Shown here piece by piece: positions 60,004 to 64,000 of a stretch of 64,000 bases of DNA. The notes under the pieces were generated by a model. It ran no database searches. It saw only the letters and a list, made by a program, of their open reading frames with translations, and was not told the DNA's origin. Each line of letters opens with the position of its first letter. Position 1 is the first letter of the stretch. A program made the translations under genes and the position numbers. Source of the DNA: DATFQE01 sp963739085 (GTDB taxonomy: Bacteria; Actinomycetota; Thermoleophilia; Gaiellales; Gaiellaceae); NCBI GenBank assembly GCA_963739085.1, contig CAVTZA010000004.1, forward strand, positions 124,001 to 188,000, in the 5' to 3' direction.

Positions 60004-61324
60004 GTGAAAAGGCCGTTCCTGCGGGCATTTTGGGCCACGCTCGCCGCGGCCGCGGGCCTCCTATTTGCCGGATCCGCCCAGGCGGCAACGCCGCGCGTCC
60101 TCGCGGTGGAATTCGACAACGACGTCAACCCCGTCACGGCCGACTACGTCACGGGCGAGATCGACCGGGCGAACAAGGAGCACTACGACGCCGTCGTGAT
60201 CCTGCTCGACACCCCCGGCGGGCTGTCCGAGGCGATGAAGGACATCTACCAGGCCGAGCTCGCCTCGCAGACGCCGGTGATCGTCTACGTCTCTCCCGAC
60301 GGGGCACGTGCAGCCTCGGCCGGAGTGTGGATCGTGCAGGCGGCCGACGTCGCCGCGATGGCGCCGAGCACGAACCTCGGCTCCTCGACGCCCGTCGCGG
60401 CGGGAGGGGGCGAGATCCCCTCCGACCTGAAACGCAAGGTGGTCAACGACGCGGCGAAGTCGCTGCGCGCGCTCGCTGAGACGCACGGGCGAAACGGCGA
60501 CTGGGCCGAGCAGGCGGTCCGCAAGGCCGACAACCTGACTGCGACCGAGGCACTGGAGATGAACGTCATCGACGTGATCGCGCCCACGCTGCCCGGCGCT
60601 CCTCGACAAGGTCGACGGCATGAAGACGAAGCCCGACGGCAAGGTGCTGCACACGGCGAACGCCCAGGTCGATCACGTCGAGATGGGGCTCTGGAAGTCG
60701 TTGCTCGACCTGCTGATCGACCCGAACCTGATCGCGCTGATGCTCTCGATCGGCGTGTTGGGGATCGTCGTCGAGCTGTGGAACCCGGGGCTGATCCTCC
60801 CGGGGACGGTCGGCGCGGTCTCGCTGATCGTCGGCCTGTTCGGGCTCCAGGTCCTGCCGATCAACGTCGCCGGCCTGCTCCTGATGCTGCTCGCCGCGGG
60901 GTTCTTCGGCGCGGAGGCGTTCGTCGTCAGCCACGGGGCCCTGGCGCTCGCCGGCGCCGTCTGCTTCTTCATCGGCTCGCTCATGCTGTTCGACCCGGCG
61001 GGCAGCGCGTACCAGGTCTCGACCGGCGTCGCCCTCTCCTTCGCCGTCGCTCTCGCCCTGCTGTTCGGGTTCGCGGCCGCCAAGGTGTGGCAGGTCCGGC
61101 GGAGGCCGGCCCAGACCGGGCAGGAGGAGCTCGTCGGCCAGGTCGGCATCGTCCGCAGTGCGCTCGACCCGGAGGGGTATGTGCACGTCCACGGCGAGCT
61201 CTGGCGGGCGCGGAGCGAGGACGGGCCGATCCCGACCGGGACGCCCGTGGAGGTCGCGAGCATCGACGACGGGCTCGTGCTCCACGTGCGCCCGCTGGCG
61301 CAGCCGGCACCGACCGGCGCGTAG
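60004..61324 (+). CDS. NfeD-family membrane-bound serine protease, one frameshift
   Basis: About 439 aa. GTG 60004 leads to a signal peptide, then a ClpP-like protease domain: VILLDTPGGLSEAMKDIYQ, VYVSPDGARAASAGVW (catalytic Ser) and a lysine in RKADNLTATEALEMNVID. At 60595 one extra base shifts the frame. Skipping it restores ALLDKVDGMKTKPDGKVL and then four to five membrane helices (about residues 230-360) and a C-terminal OB-fold (GQVGIVRSALDPEGYVHV). It pairs with the SPFH protein downstream, as in many bacteria and archaea, for membrane quality control. Confidence 0.85.
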
Positions 61325-61333
61325 GATCGGATC

Positions 61334-62098
61334 GTGACAACCGCCCTCATCGCCGTCGCCGCGATCGCGGTTCTGTTCATCCTCGTCGTCTCGGCATCCG
61401 TCCGGATCGCCCGCGAGTACGAGCGCGGCGTCATCTTCCGGCTCGGACGGCTCAAGTCGCCGCCGAAGGGCCCGGGCCTGTTCCTGCTGATCCCGATCAT
61501 CGACAAGATGGTGCGCGTCGACCTGCGGACGGTGACGCTGAACGTGCCGCCGCAGGAGGTAATCACGAAGGACAACGTCCCCGTCCGGGTGAACGCGGTC
61601 GCCTACTTCCGGATCATCGAGCCCGAGAAGGCGATCGTGCAGATCGAGAACTTCATGGTCGCGACGTCGCAGATCGCCCAGACGACGCTGCGCAGCGTGC
61701 TCGGCCAGCACCAGCTCGACGAGCTGCTCTCCGAGCGCGACAAGATCAACGAGATCCTGCAGCGGATCATCGACGAGGCCACCTCGCCTTGGGGGGTCAA
61801 GGTTGCGATCGTCGAGGTCAAGGACGTCGAGATCCCGACCGGGATGCAGCGCGCGATGGCCCGCCAGGCGGAGGCCGAGCGCGAGCGGCGCGCGAAGGTG
61901 ATCGCCGCCGAGGGTGAGTTCCAGGCGTCCGAGCGGCTGAAGGACGCGGCCCAGGTCTTGTCGGAGAACCCGATGTCGCTCCAGCTCCGCTATCTGCAGA
62001 CGATGCTCGAGATGAGCTCGGAGCGGACGTCGACGCTGATCTTCCCGCTCCCGCTCGAGCTGATCGGATCGCTGCTCGACCGCGGGAAGGACGCCTGA
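61334..62098 (+). CDS. SPFH/stomatin-like protein
   Basis: 254 aa from GTG 61334. One N-terminal membrane helix (TALIAVAAIAVLFILVVSASV), then the band-7 domain: REYERGVIFRLGRLKSPPKGPGLFLLIPIID, VPPQEVITKDNVPVRVNAVAYFRI and RSVLGQHQLDELLSERDKIN. A C-terminal coiled coil (QAEAERERRAKVIAAEGEFQASERL) drives oligomer formation. Partner of the NfeD protease directly upstream; together they organise membrane microdomains. Confidence 0.92.
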   Translation: MTTALIAVAAIAVLFILVVSASVRIAREYERGVIFRLGRLKSPPKGPGLFLLIPIIDKMVRVDLRTVTLNVPPQEVITKDNVPVRVNAVAYFRIIEPEKAIVQIENFMVATSQIAQTTLRSVLGQHQLDELLSERDKINEILQRIIDEATSPWGVKVAIVEVKDVEIPTGMQRAMARQAEAERERRAKVIAAEGEFQASERLKDAAQVLSENPMSLQLRYLQTMLEMSSERTSTLIFPLPLELIGSLLDRGKDA

Positions 62099-62967
62099 CC
62101 AGCCGGCTCCTGCGCGACCCGCTCTCCGGCAGGACGGTCGTGATCGCGCCCGGCCGCGCGCGCCGACCCGGCGCATTCCTCGGCACGATCGAGGAGCCGA
62201 CCCCCGAGGAGCTCGAGGCGTGCCCGTTCTGCGAGGGGCGCGAGGACCAAACGCCGCCGGAGACCCTTGCCCTGCCCGATGTCCCCGGCCGCGCGCCCGA
62301 CACGCCCGGCTGGACCGTGCGCGTCGTGCCGAACCTCTATCCGGCCGTCGAGCGCCAGGAGGTGGTCGTCCACTCGCCGCGGCACGTCCGCACCTTCGCC
62401 GAGCTCGAGGGCGGCGAGGTCGACGTCGTCGCCGAGGCCTGGCGCCGCCGCTTCGCCGCCGCCGCCGAGCAGAGGTTCCCTTACGTCCACGCGATGATCA
62501 ACGAGGGCCGCTTCGCCGGCGCCAGCCTCGCCCATTCGCACTCGCAGTTGGTGTGGCTGCGCGAGCCGCCGCCGGCCGTGGAGCGCGAGCGAGGGGAGAA
62601 CGGCTGTGCGGTCTGCGACCTGCTCGGAAGCGACGAGTTGGAGGTCGCTACGGCGGAAGGCCTCCGGGCCGTCTGCCACCGCGTGGGCCGCGGCCCCTAC
62701 GAGCTGCTGCTCGCGCCTCTACGGCATGAGGCCGAGCCCGCCGACGAACTAGGCGCGCTCATGCGCCTGCTCCGAGACGCGGTCCGGCGCCTGCGCGCAC
62801 TCGAAGGGCCGCTGCCGTGGAATGCGTGGCTGCACCTCGGACCGCACTGGCACGTCGAGCTGCTGCCTCGGCTGACGGTGTTCGCCGGGCTCGAGCTCGG
62901 AGCGGAGATCTACGTGAACGTGGTGTCGCCCGAAGAGGCTGCCGCCGCGCTTCGCGGCGCCGGTTAG
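62095..62967 (+). CDS. Galactose-1-phosphate uridylyltransferase-like (HIT superfamily)
   Basis: 290 aa if started at CTG 62095, which forms a CTGA overlap with the SPFH stop and gives the expected N-terminus (LLRDPLSGRTVVIAPGRARRP). The first GTG is at 62140. CPFCEG supplies a zinc pair. The active-site loop is NEGRFAGASLAHSHSQLVWL, where HSHSQ stands in for HxHxQ. A second motif LHLGPHWHVELLPR closes the domain. It could be GalT or an ADP-glucose/UDP-sugar pyrophosphorylase-like relative. No galK or galE is adjacent. Confidence 0.8.
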   Translation: MTSRLLRDPLSGRTVVIAPGRARRPGAFLGTIEEPTPEELEACPFCEGREDQTPPETLALPDVPGRAPDTPGWTVRVVPNLYPAVERQEVVVHSPRHVRTFAELEGGEVDVVAEAWRRRFAAAAEQRFPYVHAMINEGRFAGASLAHSHSQLVWLREPPPAVERERGENGCAVCDLLGSDELEVATAEGLRAVCHRVGRGPYELLLAPLRHEAEPADELGALMRLLRDAVRRLRALEGPLPWNAWLHLGPHWHVELLPRLTVFAGLELGAEIYVNVVSPEEAAAALRGAG

Positions 62968-63287
62968 AGGGCGGAGGTCCCCGCGTCGGTCGCGCGCTGG
63001 CGCGGATGGAGCTCGCGGAAACGGCGAGCGGCCTCGATGGCCGCCCCGAGGTTGAGGCCCTTGTCCTTCGCCTGCTTGATCAGCATCACGGTCTCGACCG
63101 CGTCGATGTCGTAGATGCGCTGTTTCTTGCCCTTGGTCGGGATCTGGGCCTTGTTCGTCCAGTAGTCCAGCTGCATCTTCGAGATGCCGGCGATCTGACA
63201 GACCTGGCCGAGATAGAGCTCCACCTTCTCGAGGTGATCGCTCAGATTTATCGGTTCAAGCAGGTCAACCTGCGTACTCACAGCCAT
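62964..63287 (-). CDS. MerR-family transcriptional regulator
   Basis: 107 aa. The HTH half (residues ~25-95) has YLGQVCQIAGISKMQLDYWTNKAQIP, YDIDAVETVMLIKQAKDKGLNLGAAIEAARRF, the MerR winged-helix pattern. No long dimerisation helix or effector domain, so it is a minimal member like those often near DNA-gyrase or division genes. Its stop overlaps that of the convergent GalT-like gene. Target unknown. Confidence 0.82.
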   Translation of the reverse strand: MAVSTQVDLLEPINLSDHLEKVELYLGQVCQIAGISKMQLDYWTNKAQIPTKGKKQRIYDIDAVETVMLIKQAKDKGLNLGAAIEAARRFRELHPRQRATDAGTSAL

Positions 63288-63333
63288 ACGAACCCTTCGG
63301 TGGAGATGGGCGACCCCGCAGGGAAGGTATATC

Positions 63334-63350
63334 GCGCGGAAGCCCCGCGC
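63334..63350 (-). terminator. Possible terminator after gyrA
   Basis: GCGCGG and CCGCGC form a 6-bp stem with a 5-base loop about 55 bases beyond the gyrA stop. A T-rich stretch (CCTTTTTCTTG on the minus strand) lies between the stop and the hairpin rather than after it, so the assignment is weak. Confidence 0.3.
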
Positions 63351-63403
63351 TCAAGGGGAAACCGTGCGCAAACGCAAGAAAAAGGATGTTACGAGCGAGA
63401 ACG

Positions 63404-64000
63404 CTAGTCGCCTGCCGGGGCAAGCTCGTCGCCCTCGGAGGGCACCTCGAGCACCGGCTCGGCCCCGTTGTCTTCGACAGCCACCGGTTCCTGCGACTCG
63501 ACGACCGGCGCGAGCGTCGACACCTTCTCGTCCCCCCGGAGGCGCATCACGATCACGCCCTGCGTCGAGCGGCCAAGCCTCTTGACGTCGTCGACCGGGA
63601 TCCGGATCACGGTGCCGCCGTCGGAGATCAGCATCACCTGGTGGCCGGGTCGCACGGCGAGGGCGCCGACGAGCTTGCCGCGCGCCTCCGTCAGCTGGAC
63701 CGTCTTCACCCCGAGCCCGCCACGGCCCTTGATCGGGTACTCGTCCATCCGCGTGCGCTTGCCGTAGCCGTTCTCGGTCACGACCAGCAGGTCACAGTCG
63801 TTCTGCGCGATGTTCAGCGAGATCACCTCGTCGCCCTGGCGCAGCGACATGCCGCGGACGCCCTCCGTGGCGCGGCCCGTCGGCCGGACAGCGCTCTCGT
63901 GGAACCGGATCGCCTGGCCCTTGCGTGAGACGATCAGCAGGTCGTCGTCGCCCGATGCGTGCCGGACGCCGATCAGCTCGTCGTCCTCGCGCATCTTGAT
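63404..64000 (-). CDS. gyrA: DNA gyrase subunit A, C-terminal part (5' end beyond window)
   Basis: The last 199 residues of GyrA, entering from outside the window. It shows beta-pinwheel blades of the C-terminal domain: GVRGMSLRQGDEVISL, TENGYGKRTRMDEYPIKGRGGLGVKTVQLT, SDGGTVIRIPVDDVKRLGRSTQGVIVMRL. These wrap DNA for supercoiling, and the repeated [K/R]-T-x-x-x-Y-x-x-x-G-R-G-G-x-G blade signature distinguishes GyrA/ParC proteins. An acidic tail ends the protein. gyrB and dnaA are not seen, so origin proximity cannot be judged. Confidence 0.93.
   Translation of the reverse strand: MKMREDDELIGVRHASGDDDLLIVSRKGQAIRFHESAVRPTGRATEGVRGMSLRQGDEVISLNIAQNDCDLLVVTENGYGKRTRMDEYPIKGRGGLGVKTVQLTEARGKLVGALAVRPGHQVMLISDGGTVIRIPVDDVKRLGRSTQGVIVMRLRGDEKVSTLAPVVESQEPVAVEDNGAEPVLEVPSEGDELAPAGD

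Overview
The window is about 70% GC and densely coded. Roughly 60 genes are packed with 4-base start/stop overlaps, and GTG, TTG and probably CTG starts are common. Gene content points to a high-GC actinobacterium: type II fatty-acid synthesis with split accD/accA, LigD-type end joining, SpoIID/LytB, MmpL, HxlR, SigJ-like ECF and YCII pairs, and a SPFH/NfeD pair. The Thermoleophilia (Gaiellales/Solirubrobacterales) fit best, but this is inferred from protein character; no 16S gene or database search supports it.

Layout. 1-3996 (minus): a sensory operon with a four-PAS protein, a histidine kinase with a repeated coiled coil, and a receiver-PAS-kinase cut by the window edge. 4467-6055: a secreted M1 peptidase and tRNA-Lys. 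6081-8744: three coupled nucleotide-sugar genes resembling the wbp pathway. 8741-13352: secreted subtilase, SpoIID protein and a Ser/Thr kinase. 13349-16337: dTDP-rhamnose genes (rmlA, rmlC, and rmlD-rmlB in one reading frame). 16397-21972: secreted acidic protein, MmpL transporter, small membrane protein and M23 peptidase. 22030-23180: Fur-family operator, regulator and ZIP transporter. 23184-24260: decayed IS110 element. 24570-28584: trehalose-phosphatase, 2H phosphoesterase, and MFS exporter with a divergent HxlR regulator. 28607-33377: decarboxylase, TPR protein and PolX, then GT2 and thioredoxin on the other strand. 33339-36633: a permease remnant and a TPP-riboswitch-controlled thiDMEL operon. 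36646-41184: methyltransferase, MrfA-like helicase, YCII protein and sigma factor. 41198-48417: sulfate-binding protein, Rossmann protein, GNAT, ABC transporter, Nif3-like protein and LigD. 48509-57230: a ten-gene minus-strand run with fabZ-H-D-G-F, HAD, GNAT, arginase-like, accD and accA. 57252-64000: birA, amidase, NfeD/SPFH, GalT-like protein, MerR protein and the gyrA 3' end.

The most notable unexplained signal is a roughly 170-base repeat present three times (20305-20478, 24395-24561, 51097-51268). A conserved core is enclosed by 17-20-base complementary arms. The arm sequence differs between copies while pairing is kept, and every arm mismatch is a G-U pair on the plus strand. This looks like a structured RNA or hairpin element and is the best candidate for something undescribed. 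A second unusual feature is a kinase with four copies of an A-L-x-H-I-x-x-D motif spaced exactly 21, 28 and 21 residues, next to a protein made of four near-identical PAS domains.

Caution: at least eight otherwise intact genes carry one-base frameshifts, mostly apparent single-base insertions. That pattern suggests uncorrected sequencing indels rather than true pseudogenes, and it limits confidence in gene ends and in the rmlD-rmlB fusion.
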